The translations under genes and the position numbers were made by a program. Source: Roseburia inulinivorans DSM 16841 (GTDB lineage Bacteria; Bacillota; Clostridia; Lachnospirales; Lachnospiraceae). Taken from it: a DNA stretch of 64,000 nt. The notes beneath the pieces are model-generated. The model did no database searches, was not told the origin of the DNA, and was given only the letters and a program-made list of their open reading frames with translations. Location of the stretch: assembly GCF_000174195.1 (NCBI RefSeq), contig NZ_ACFY01000091.1, positions 43,164 through 107,163 of the forward strand, read 5' to 3'. Below, in pieces: positions 1-7,506 of this stretch (positions are counted from its first letter, which is position 1; the number at the start of each line of letters is the position of its first letter).

Positions 1-697
1 GACATGGAATGGTGAAAATGTATGGGAGAACCGCAAGGCGTTAGATCACATTTGCTTTTCCAGAGAGTTGTCCATCAATCTCTATGGAAGCGGCGTGAGC
101 GGCATGAAAGTAAAAGATTATCTGAAAACTGCGTCCTATTATTATCCAAACTGGGATCAGGCACTTGCGGAGGAACTGATCAAAAAGTTTGAACTGAATA
201 CAAAGCAGCGTATCAATAAAATGTCCAAAGGCATGCTGTCCATGGTGACAATTATCGTAGCACTTGCAAGCAAAGCCGATTTTACGTTTATGGATGAACC
301 GGTGGCAGGTCTTGATGTTGTAATGCGTGATTATTTTTACCATAAACTAATGGAGGAATACACCGAGACCGGACGTACCTTCGTTATTTCCACACATATT
401 ATCGAGGAAGCAACAGACCTGATGGAAGAAGTGGTCATGATCAAAAATGGCGAGGTGCTGCTGAAAGAAAATACGCAGGAACTTCTGGAGAGAAGCTACC
501 ATGTAAGTGGTCTTGCAGAAGTTGTGGATCAGGCAACGGAAGGCTATGAGAGACATCATGAAGAGAAGATGGGAAGAAGCAAGAGTGTGACGATCCTTTT
601 GGAGGAAGGACAGAAGCTGCCGGAAGGCTATGATGTCACCATACAGCCGCTCAATCTGGAAAAATTGTTTGTATCCCTTTGCGGAATGGAGGAGTAG
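1..697 (+). CDS. ABC transporter ATP-binding protein (5' end outside window)
   Basis: Cytoplasmic ATPase subunit of an ABC exporter. The frame is open to the left edge, so the N-terminus with Walker A lies outside the window. Seen: a degenerate signature motif (KMSKGM) in place of LSGGQ, Walker B with its catalytic Glu (FTFMDEPVAGLDV) and the H-loop (ISTHII). The last 80 residues form a diverged regulatory tail. The two downstream genes encode hydrophobic proteins and follow at 2-17 bp, so the three form one export operon. The substrate is unknown. Such ATPases often sit behind a GntR regulator, which would be outside the window. Confidence 0.9.
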   Translation, partial: TWNGENVWENRKALDHICFSRELSINLYGSGVSGMKVKDYLKTASYYYPNWDQALAEELIKKFELNTKQRINKMSKGMLSMVTIIVALASKADFTFMDEPVAGLDVVMRDYFYHKLMEEYTETGRTFVISTHIIEEATDLMEEVVMIKNGEVLLKENTQELLERSYHVSGLAEVVDQATEGYERHHEEKMGRSKSVTILLEEGQKLPEGYDVTIQPLNLEKLFVSLCGMEE

Positions 698-699
698 AC

Positions 700-1368
700 A
701 TGGCAGAGAGCAGGATTATTAAGAGAAATGTTCTATTCTGGGGAAAATCAGGATTGCAGCTGACCGGCATCATGTTGATTTTCATGGTTGTATATGGATT
801 CCTGTTTAATATGGGAAGCGGCAGTATATTCGGGGATTTCTGGAAAACAGCTTATTTTTATGGCGGGATCATAAGCGTTTTATTTGCACTGATCGGACCG
901 GTTGCCTATGTGGGCGCTTATCTTCCGATGGCATTGTCTTTTGGATCAGGAAGAAGGGAAGCAGTCTTTGGGGCACAGATTTTCTGCATAGCTTATGGAG
1001 TGAGTTCCTATATCATTATGGTACTGGCAGGCATTATGAGCAGTGGAAAATTAGATGGAAAGCTGGATGTTTTGATAGCAGTTCTGTTTATATTTATGAC
1101 AGCGGTCGGACAGCTTGTCTCGGTTGCACAGATGCATTTCGGAATGAAAGGAATGATTTTGGGAATTGTCATGGTGGTATTATGCATGGTCGGCGGATTT
1201 GTGACAGGAATTGGATTCATTGACCAGATCATGGCGTGGATCAACAAAATACAGACAAATGTAGTATGGACATTGTTTGCGATAGTAGCAATTGTCAGCA
1301 TTGCGTTGTATGCAGTCAGTGTCACGGTGCTTTTCCGTGAAATGAGATATTACGAAGTGAAAGCATAA
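700..1368 (+). CDS. ABC-2-type membrane subunit, 222 aa
   Basis: Integral membrane protein with about six hydrophobic segments spread over its length, probably a permease partner of the preceding ATPase. The ATG at 700 is chosen over the in-frame TTG at 679 because a strong ribosome binding site (ggaatggaggag) lies just before it and it starts 2 bp after the ATPase stop. There are no catalytic motifs, and the assignment rests on hydrophobicity and operon position. It resembles the diverged ABC-2 permeases of Lachnospiraceae antimicrobial or multidrug exporters. Substrate unknown. Confidence 0.72.
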   Translation: MAESRIIKRNVLFWGKSGLQLTGIMLIFMVVYGFLFNMGSGSIFGDFWKTAYFYGGIISVLFALIGPVAYVGAYLPMALSFGSGRREAVFGAQIFCIAYGVSSYIIMVLAGIMSSGKLDGKLDVLIAVLFIFMTAVGQLVSVAQMHFGMKGMILGIVMVVLCMVGGFVTGIGFIDQIMAWINKIQTNVVWTLFAIVAIVSIALYAVSVTVLFREMRYYEVKA

Positions 1369-1385
1369 GTTGGGAGGCGGAAAGA

Positions 1386-2087
1386 ATGAACAGTTTTTTA
1401 ATTCAGTGTAAGGTGCGGAAAACAGAGCTTTTGCAGTTTCTTGGAATTACTGCTGTGGGATACTTGATCGGTCTGATCGTTGTATTTATCGTGATGAATG
1501 TGGCAAAAGAGAATACCTGTGCCACAGCCGGAACTATGCTGGCGTTCATCGCCTTTGCCTTTATGCATTTATTTGGGATTACTTTTTCTTTCATGGGGGA
1601 TTTTAACATGGCAATTTCCCTGGGTGCGACCAGAAAAAGCTTTGTCTCAGGCTATGTACTTTTTAATCTGCTGGAGATCGCAGTGCTGGAACTTGAGATC
1701 GTTGTGTTTGGTGTAGTTGAGAAGCTTTTGCTGGAAAATGCATTTCCACAGGCGGTTATGGAAATTGACCTGACAAACTTTTTTACATGGAACTATCTGT
1801 CAGGTGTCCTGGTCGTATTTACAGCAGTGGAAATGTTTTTCGGCGCAGTTATTTTAAGATATGGCATGAAAGTGTTATGGATTTTATGGGCGGTCTGGAT
1901 GATTGTCTGCCTGGCTCCTATGAATATTGAAAAGAATGAAAAGCTTTCCGGTGAACTGGCAAAGCTCGGACTGTTTCTTGGTGGAAAACTTACACCACAG
2001 GGAAGGGTTGTTCTGGTGATTGTCTTAACAATTGTTGTAGCTGCGATCACATGGAACATTCTTCGGAAACAGCGAGTGACAGCATAA
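1386..2087 (+). CDS. ABC-2-type membrane subunit, 233 aa
   Basis: Second membrane component of the exporter, starting 17 bp after the previous gene behind a gggaggcgg ribosome binding site. It has about six hydrophobic helices; the first spans roughly residues 18-40 and the last ends just before the basic C-terminus (LRKQRV). A short soluble stretch, SLGATRKSFVSG, near residue 80 follows the pattern of small clostridial ABC permeases, where two related half-permeases serve one ATPase. A Rho-independent terminator follows, closing the operon. Confidence 0.7.
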   Translation: MNSFLIQCKVRKTELLQFLGITAVGYLIGLIVVFIVMNVAKENTCATAGTMLAFIAFAFMHLFGITFSFMGDFNMAISLGATRKSFVSGYVLFNLLEIAVLELEIVVFGVVEKLLLENAFPQAVMEIDLTNFFTWNYLSGVLVVFTAVEMFFGAVILRYGMKVLWILWAVWMIVCLAPMNIEKNEKLSGELAKLGLFLGGKLTPQGRVVLVIVLTIVVAAITWNILRKQRVTA

Positions 2088-2104
2088 ATATTTTGTGATA
2101 AGAT

Positions 2105-2142
2105 AAAACCATGTGGGCGAAAAATACCTGCATGGTTTTTGT
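2105..2142 (+). terminator. Rho-independent terminator of the ABC operon
   Basis: A 9-bp perfect stem (AAAACCATG paired with CATGGTTTT) with a 17-nt loop, running into T's, 18 bp after the last ABC gene. Confidence 0.75.
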
Positions 2143-2193
2143 TATGACGACCACTAATCAGATAACAGGATTACGGAAAAATATAAGGGGATT

Positions 2194-3699
2194 ATGATGA
2201 ACGATAAGTTAGAACAGTTACAGAAATACTTAGAGAAAATGGAACAGTTCAACCATGTAAATACATTATTGTATTGGGATATGAGAACCAACACACCAAA
2301 GGAAGGATTTGCAGGACACAGCGATGCACTCACTTATTTTTCAACGGAGCAGTTTTCCATGTCGACCTCGGATGAACTGAAAACGTTATTGGATACACTG
2401 GCAGAGCCGGAAGAGTTTGAAAAGCTTGACGATAAGTGGAAGTTTGTTGTAAATAAAATGAAAACAGATATGGACAGAAATCGCAGAATTCCAAAAGAAT
2501 TTTATGAAAGCTTCGTGAAAGCACAGTCGGAATCGGAGAATGCGTGGGAGGAAGCGAAGGAAAAAGCAGACTTTTCTATTTTTGCCCCACATTTGCAGAA
2601 AATGATCGATATGACAGCGGAGATGACCGGTTACACAGATCCGAAAAAAGAAGTTTACGACGCACTGTTAGACCAGTATGAAAAAGGAATGGATTCCGCT
2701 ACGATGGACCGCCTGTTTGAAGATTTAAAAGCAGAGCTGATTCCTCTGGTGCAGAAAGTGCTTGCAGCGAAACAGCCGGATGACAGCAAGTTTCATGTTT
2801 CATTTGATAGGAATGCGCAGAAGGAAGTGGAGAAGCTTTTGCTGAGTTATATCGGATTTGACTGGAACAGAGGAACAACCGGGGAATCTACACATCCGTT
2901 TACACTGAATTTTTCGTCAAAGGATGTGCGTGTGACCAATCATTTTTATGAACATGATCCGCTCAGTGCGATGTATTCGGCAATCCATGAGGGTGGTCAT
3001 GCGATTTTTGAGCAGAATGTGAATCCGGATTATGACGGAACGGTAGCGGGAAGCTGCAGTTATATGGGAATCCATGAGAGCCAGTCCCGTTTTTATGAGA
3101 ACATTCTTGGAAGAAATAAGAATTTCTGGATTCCGGTTTATGCAAAAGTGCAGGAAAAAATGCCACAGCTTCAGGACGTTTCGTTGGATGAATTTTATAA
3201 GGAAGTCAATCATGTGAGAAACAGTTTTATCCGCACAGAGGCAGATGAACTGACTTACTGTTTCCATATTATTTTAAGATATGAGATCGAGAAGGCAATT
3301 TTCCGCGACCATGTGAAAGTGGAGGAACTTCCGGCACTCTGGAATCAGAAAATGCAGGAATATTTACAGATTACTCCGGCAGATGATGCGGAAGGAATTT
3401 TGCAGGATATGCACTGGTCTGACGGTTCTTTTGGTTACTTTCCATCCTATCTGCTTGGCAGTATTTATGACGGCATGTATTTAGATCGTCTGGAGGAAGA
3501 ACTTGGCTCTGTGGATGCGCTGCTCGCGGAGGGAAGAATCGGTGAGATTACAAAATGGCTGAATGAGAAGATTCATCAGTATGGTTCTACCAGAAGCCCG
3601 AAAGAAGTGATCAGATACGTCTGCGGCAAAGAAGTTTCAGCAGAACCGCTGATTCGTTATTTCAAAGAAAAATATACAAAAGTTTATAATCTTGGTTAA
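2194..3699 (+). CDS. Carboxypeptidase M32 (Taq family), 501 aa
   Basis: Cytoplasmic zinc metallocarboxypeptidase that removes C-terminal amino acids from peptides. The HEXXH zinc site is present as HEGGH (His265, Glu266, His269), and the third ligand is Glu295 in GIHESQSRFYEN, which is diagnostic of family M32. The length of 501 residues is normal for the family. The start is the first of two adjacent ATGs behind AAGGGG. It is a single gene with a terminator upstream and a 40-bp gap before the HAD gene. Likely role is turnover of peptides. Confidence 0.93.
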   Translation: MMNDKLEQLQKYLEKMEQFNHVNTLLYWDMRTNTPKEGFAGHSDALTYFSTEQFSMSTSDELKTLLDTLAEPEEFEKLDDKWKFVVNKMKTDMDRNRRIPKEFYESFVKAQSESENAWEEAKEKADFSIFAPHLQKMIDMTAEMTGYTDPKKEVYDALLDQYEKGMDSATMDRLFEDLKAELIPLVQKVLAAKQPDDSKFHVSFDRNAQKEVEKLLLSYIGFDWNRGTTGESTHPFTLNFSSKDVRVTNHFYEHDPLSAMYSAIHEGGHAIFEQNVNPDYDGTVAGSCSYMGIHESQSRFYENILGRNKNFWIPVYAKVQEKMPQLQDVSLDEFYKEVNHVRNSFIRTEADELTYCFHIILRYEIEKAIFRDHVKVEELPALWNQKMQEYLQITPADDAEGILQDMHWSDGSFGYFPSYLLGSIYDGMYLDRLEEELGSVDALLAEGRIGEITKWLNEKIHQYGSTRSPKEVIRYVCGKEVSAEPLIRYFKEKYTKVYNLG

Positions 3700-3739
3700 A
3701 AAAGAAATTTTTGTGGATAATGGATAGAAAAGGAGAAGT

Positions 3740-4381
3740 ATGAAAAAAGGAATTATTTTTGACATGGACGGAACGCTGTGGGACTCGGCAGCGAACGTTG
3801 CAGAATCATGGAATCTTGCCATAAAACAGGATGGCTCTGTTGATAAAAAACTGACGGAGCAGGATATTCAGGGGGTTATGGGAAAGACCATGGATGTGAT
3901 CGCAGACATTCTTTTCCCGGAACTGGAAAAAGAGGTGCGCATGAAATTGTTAGATCAGTGCTGTTCCATGGAAAATGACTACCTGAGAGAGCATGGTGGA
4001 GTTTTGTATCCAAAATTGGAGGAGACACTTTCTGCACTGAAAGAAAAGTATCCGCTCTACATCGTGAGCAACTGCCAGAGTGGTTATATAGAGGCATTTT
4101 TAGATCATTACGGATTTGGAAAATACTTTGAAGATATAGAGTGTTATGGAAATAATCTGAGACAGAAGGGCGATAATATCAGATTATTAGCAGACCGGAA
4201 CGGGTTGACAGAGGCAGTGTATGTCGGCGATATCCAGGGGGATTATGATGCCAGCTGCCACGCAGGTGTCGGGTTCATCCACGCAGCATATGGGTTTGGA
4301 ACAATTGCAGCGGACGTGCCGGAAATCCATACATTTGAGGAACTTACAGAGACAGCAGACCAATATTTTGCTCTGCGGTAA
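3740..4381 (+). CDS. HAD-superfamily hydrolase, phosphoglycolate-phosphatase-like, 213 aa
   Basis: Small-molecule phosphatase of the HAD superfamily, subfamily with an alpha-helical cap. Motif I is FDMDGTLWDS, with nucleophile Asp8 and acid/base Asp10. Motif II is the Ser of YIVSNCQ near residue 113, and motif IV is YVGDIQGDYDA near residue 160. The ribosome binding site is AAAGGAG. It is probably co-transcribed with the DHH phosphoesterase 22 bp downstream. Substrate is not predictable; 2-phosphoglycolate and sugar phosphates are typical for this group. Confidence 0.88.
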   Translation: MKKGIIFDMDGTLWDSAANVAESWNLAIKQDGSVDKKLTEQDIQGVMGKTMDVIADILFPELEKEVRMKLLDQCCSMENDYLREHGGVLYPKLEETLSALKEKYPLYIVSNCQSGYIEAFLDHYGFGKYFEDIECYGNNLRQKGDNIRLLADRNGLTEAVYVGDIQGDYDASCHAGVGFIHAAYGFGTIAADVPEIHTFEELTETADQYFALR

Positions 4382-4402
4382 GAAATTATAAGGGTTTATC
4401 AT

Positions 4403-5395
4403 ATGACAAAATTAGATGAGTTAGTAACACAGATCAACAGAGAACACGTTTATATCCAGACACATAATTTTCCGGATCCGGATGCCATCGCAAGTGCGTT
4501 CGGCCTGCAGGAACTGTTAAAGCTTCGCGGGATTCATGCGACGATCTGCTATAAGGGGAAAATCGACCGTTACAGTACAGACAAGCTGAGAGAGATTTTG
4601 GACATCAGACTGGTAAATATTGAGAATATTGACAGTGAACTCACGGAGGACGACGAGGTTATCCTGGTAGATGCGCAGAAGGGCAATTCCAACATTATCG
4701 ATATGACCGGGGATGAGATCATCTGCATCGACCATCATCCGGTTTATGAGAAAACGGAGTACCGGTTTACGGATATCCGGCCGGGTGTCGGGGCTTGCGC
4801 ATCGATCATAGCACAATATTTTTTTGAAAATGAAATACCGATGGATCAAAGAATTGCAACAGCGCTGACATTTGGAATCCGTATGGATACACAGAAATTG
4901 TCGAGAGGCGTATGCAAGATGGATATGGAAATGATCTGGCGCATGTTTGACCTGTGTGATCAGGATATGATTTATCTCTTAGAGAACAGCACACTCTATT
5001 TTGAAGATCTGATGGCGTATTCCAAGGCGATCTCAAGCATTGAGGTGTTTGAGAATATCAGTTTTGCAGATACCGGAAGGGATTGCCCGGAGGCTCTGAT
5101 CGCCAGTGTGTCAGATTTTATGCTTGCATTGGTGGAAGTCTCTTTTTCAGTGGTCTATTCCAGAAAAAAAGAAGGGATCAAAATTTCTGTGCGGAGTGAG
5201 CGTCCCACATTAGATGCCGGAAAAATTATAAGCAAGGCGTTAAAAGGCATCGGAAGCGGTGGCGGGCATGCTACGATGGCAGGCGGTTTTGTGCCGTTTG
5301 ACGGAAATGACCGGGAGGAAGATCTGATGATCCAGAACATCCGCGAAAGATTTATCGATGTGATCAGCAGGACGAAACGAAAGTCATTAAGATAG
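4403..5395 (+). CDS. DHH-family phosphoesterase (NrnA-like), 330 aa
   Basis: Manganese-dependent phosphoesterase of the DHH/DHHA1 superfamily. Related proteins hydrolyse nanoRNA, pAp or cyclic-dinucleotide breakdown products. Seen: a first metal motif of the form HNFPDPDA at residues 21-28 (Asp25, Asp27), a VDAQ motif near residue 93, CIDHHP near residue 111, and the DHHA1 substrate loop GSGGGHATMAGG near residue 290. There is no membrane segment, so it is not GdpP. Its stop codon lies inside the target duplication of the downstream insertion sequence, which therefore inserted without damaging the gene. Confidence 0.87.
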   Translation: MTKLDELVTQINREHVYIQTHNFPDPDAIASAFGLQELLKLRGIHATICYKGKIDRYSTDKLREILDIRLVNIENIDSELTEDDEVILVDAQKGNSNIIDMTGDEIICIDHHPVYEKTEYRFTDIRPGVGACASIIAQYFFENEIPMDQRIATALTFGIRMDTQKLSRGVCKMDMEMIWRMFDLCDQDMIYLLENSTLYFEDLMAYSKAISSIEVFENISFADTGRDCPEALIASVSDFMLALVEVSFSVVYSRKKEGIKISVRSERPTLDAGKIISKALKGIGSGGGHATMAGGFVPFDGNDREEDLMIQNIRERFIDVISRTKRKSLR

Positions 5396-5399
5396 GTGG
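5389..5399. repeat. Left copy of the IS target duplication
   Basis: AAGATAGGTGG, 11 bp, repeated exactly at 7147-7157 on the other side of the insertion sequence. It includes the stop codon of the DHH gene. ISLre2 elements usually duplicate 9 bp; the extra 2 bp may be chance. Confidence 0.85.
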
Positions 5400-5439
5400 C
5401 TAGCGTAAAATTTTACTCGGATAATAAAAATTAAAATTA

Positions 5440-5510
5440 GAGAACACCTAACTTTGTGATAAAGTATTTAAGGCTGACAACCAAAATACAAACAAAGGAA
5501 AGGTGTTCTC
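5440..5510 (+). promoter_or_regulatory. Inverted repeat enclosing the transposase ribosome binding site
   Basis: GAGAACACCT at 5440-5449 is the exact reverse complement of AGGTGTTCTC at 5501-5510, which begins in the Shine-Dalgarno region and ends 1 bp before the ATG at 5512. In RNA read through from outside the element this stem would hide the start region; a transcript starting inside the loop would lack the 5' arm. This is a known mode of transposase control in other IS families; here it is inference. Confidence 0.6.
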
Positions 5511-5511
5511 T

Positions 5512-6981
5512 ATGTATAACAGTATAAAATATTTTGAAGAAGAATGCATTAGCAAATTTGAAAAACTTGAGGACGATTTTATAAAGGAGCCGCAAAAACT
5601 GGCAGAGTATATTCTAAACCTCACTGATGAGCTGCATAACCTTGGCCTCCGAATGATACAGGAATCTCTGGAAGAAATGAACACAATGCTTAGAAAGAGC
5701 CAGAAACGTCTGCAACATTGGGTGGTTGAATCTCATGACACCAAGCAGCTGATTACATCACTGGGAACAGTCACATTTGAAAAAACATTGTTTACAAACA
5801 AAGAGACAGGCGAAAGTGAATACCTGTTGGATCGAATTATTGGACTCGAGAAACATGAGCGAATTACAGAAGATGCGCAGGCCAGAATGCTAAAAGAGGC
5901 AGTTCAGACTTCGTATCGACGAGGCGGAGAAGAAACTAGCCTTACAACAGATGTAAAAAAACAGACAGTAAAAAATAAGATTCATGCTCTCGAATTTCCG
6001 AAAAACAACGAGAAACCTGAAAAGAAAAAGGAGATTGAATATCTCTATATCGAGGCAGATGAAGACCATGCATCACTTCAGTTCAGAGAGAAGAAAGGTG
6101 ATCTGGTTGAAAATGAAAATCATCAGAAAAACAACTGTCTGATAACCAAACTTGTATATATTCATGAAGGAATTGAAAAAGAGGCACCCAAAAGTAAACG
6201 GCACAAACTTGTAAATCCGTACTACTTCTGTGGAACCAGCTACGGAGAAGAAAACTCAGAATTTTGGGATGAGGTGTATGAATATATCAGCAATCATTAC
6301 GACTTAGATAAAGTGAAAAAAATATATTTAAGTTCAGATGGTGGAACATGGATAAAATCCGGAATGAAAAGGATTGCAGGAATCACATATGTACTGGATG
6401 AATTTCATCTTGAAAAATATCTGATTAAACTGACCAGCCACATGAAAGACAGCAGGGAAGATGCGCTGGATGAGCTGCGAACAGCGATCAGGAGTAAAAC
6501 AAAACAGGATTTTGAGGAAATCGTTGACCGCTTGAAAGACTGTCTGGAGAACGAAGCGGGATTAAAGCGGATTGCTGCAGCAAGAGACTATATACTCTCG
6601 AATTGGATGGCAGCTAAACTTCGCCTGAGACACCAAAACGGTGTAAAAGGGAGCAGTACCGAAGGTCATGTAAGCCATGTATTGTCCAGCAGAATGAGTT
6701 CCAGACCAATGGGATGGAGCATTCAAGGAGCTACAAAAATGGCAAAACTAAGGGCATATGAAATGAATGGTGGAGATATGTTGGCACTGGTAAGATATCA
6801 GAAACGGGAATTGCCTAAAGCAGCCGGTGCTGAATACGATGTTATAAACAGTAGCGATATGCTCCAAGCGGAAAAGAACAGGCATGGGGAATTAGGCAAG
6901 TATGTAGATTGCATCACACATACACTTTCGCTCCAAAACAAAAAGAAAGCTTATTTCAATTCGCATATATGGGGATTGTAA
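5512..6981 (+). CDS. ISLre2-family transposase, 489 aa
   Basis: Transposase of the ISLre2 (UPF0236) type. The length and the overall pattern fit: an N-terminal helical region, a long basic middle, and a central acidic core with IEADEDHASLQ near residue 180 and YLSSDGGTWIKSG near residue 275. The C-terminal third contains EGHVSHVLSSRMSSRP, a very recognisable family block near residue 385. The ATG at 5512 is chosen over the GTG at 5503 because AAAGGAAAGG precedes it. It is apparently intact and thus possibly active. Confidence 0.9.
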   Translation: MYNSIKYFEEECISKFEKLEDDFIKEPQKLAEYILNLTDELHNLGLRMIQESLEEMNTMLRKSQKRLQHWVVESHDTKQLITSLGTVTFEKTLFTNKETGESEYLLDRIIGLEKHERITEDAQARMLKEAVQTSYRRGGEETSLTTDVKKQTVKNKIHALEFPKNNEKPEKKKEIEYLYIEADEDHASLQFREKKGDLVENENHQKNNCLITKLVYIHEGIEKEAPKSKRHKLVNPYYFCGTSYGEENSEFWDEVYEYISNHYDLDKVKKIYLSSDGGTWIKSGMKRIAGITYVLDEFHLEKYLIKLTSHMKDSREDALDELRTAIRSKTKQDFEEIVDRLKDCLENEAGLKRIAAARDYILSNWMAAKLRLRHQNGVKGSSTEGHVSHVLSSRMSSRPMGWSIQGATKMAKLRAYEMNGGDMLALVRYQKRELPKAAGAEYDVINSSDMLQAEKNRHGELGKYVDCITHTLSLQNKKKAYFNSHIWGL

Positions 6982-7146
6982 GCAGAAAATAAAAAAGGAA
7001 AAAGCCGAAAACAGCCTGGAAAGAAAGCTAGGCTTGTTTTGAGTGCAAAAAAGATGTATATTAAATCCACAAGTCGTTGTTTCATACTTTATCAGTACAT
7101 CGTGGGGACTCTACACTATTATTTCCGAGGGTAAATTTACGCAACC

Positions 7147-7157
7147 AAGATAGGTGG
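7147..7157. repeat. Right copy of the IS target duplication
   Basis: AAGATAGGTGG, identical to 5389-5399. It ends 6 bp before the ileS -35 box. Confidence 0.85.
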
Positions 7158-7163
7158 AAAATC

Positions 7164-7192
7164 TTGACTTTTCGGGGAAATCTCTGTATAAT
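7164..7192 (+). promoter_or_regulatory. ileS promoter
   Basis: TTGACT at 7164-7169, a 17-bp spacer, and a perfect TATAAT at 7187-7192. It drives the T-box leader. The insertion sequence ends only 17 bp upstream of the -35 box, so upstream activating sequence, if any, has been replaced. Confidence 0.88.
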
Positions 7193-7490
7193 CACAGAAG
7201 GTTAAAGGCAATGATCCATTCATTGCAAATAGAAAAGACGATGACGAAGACAGTAGTTGTTAAGAGAAAGGCAAAGAGAGCCGGGATTGGTGTGAACCGG
7301 TGCGAGTATCTTAGGAATGAACATCACTTCCCAGTCGCAGTCCGAAATGTTTTGACTGAGTAGGCACTGACGTTTTTCCTACGTTACAGGGAACGGGTAT
7401 ATGATTTTTATAAAATCTGTACATTGTAATTAGGTGGTACAACGATTATTTAAGGCTCTCGTCCTATTTACAGGATGAGAGCCTTGTTTA
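7193..7490 (+). promoter_or_regulatory. T-box leader, tRNA-Ile specific
   Basis: Class I T-box riboregulator controlling ileS by tRNA charging. The T-box sequence AATTAGGTGGTACAACG lies at 7429-7445. It can form the antiterminator, competing with a terminator at 7452-7488 (GGCTCTCGTCC / GGATGAGAGCC, then TTGTTT). In the Stem I region the segment GTGTGAACCGGTGCGAGTATC has the usual layout and presents ATC at 7308-7310 as the likely isoleucine specifier. Uncharged tRNA-Ile would favour read-through. An apparent reading frame at 7154-7363 inside the leader is not a gene. Confidence 0.9.
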
Positions 7491-7506
7491 GATTGAGGAG
7501 GATTAT

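Larger units (their letters stand above)
5400..7146 (+). mobile_element. Complete ISLre2-family insertion sequence, about 1.75 kb
   Basis: A single transposase gene flanked by imperfect terminal inverted repeats: the left end reads TAGCGTAAAATTTTACTCGG, and the complement of the right end reads TTGCGTAAATTTACCCTCGG (15 of 20 identical in this stretch). Exact 11-bp direct repeats lie immediately outside (5389-5399 and 7147-7157). The intact transposase and clean target duplication suggest a fairly recent insertion. About 165 bp after the transposase gene are non-coding. The element sits between the DHH phosphoesterase and the ileS T-box promoter and leaves both intact. Confidence 0.9.

Noticed and set aside
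7154..7363. A 69-codon open frame upstream of ileS
   Set aside because: It lies in the promoter and T-box leader; the RNA elements explain the sequence, and no ribosome binding site is present.
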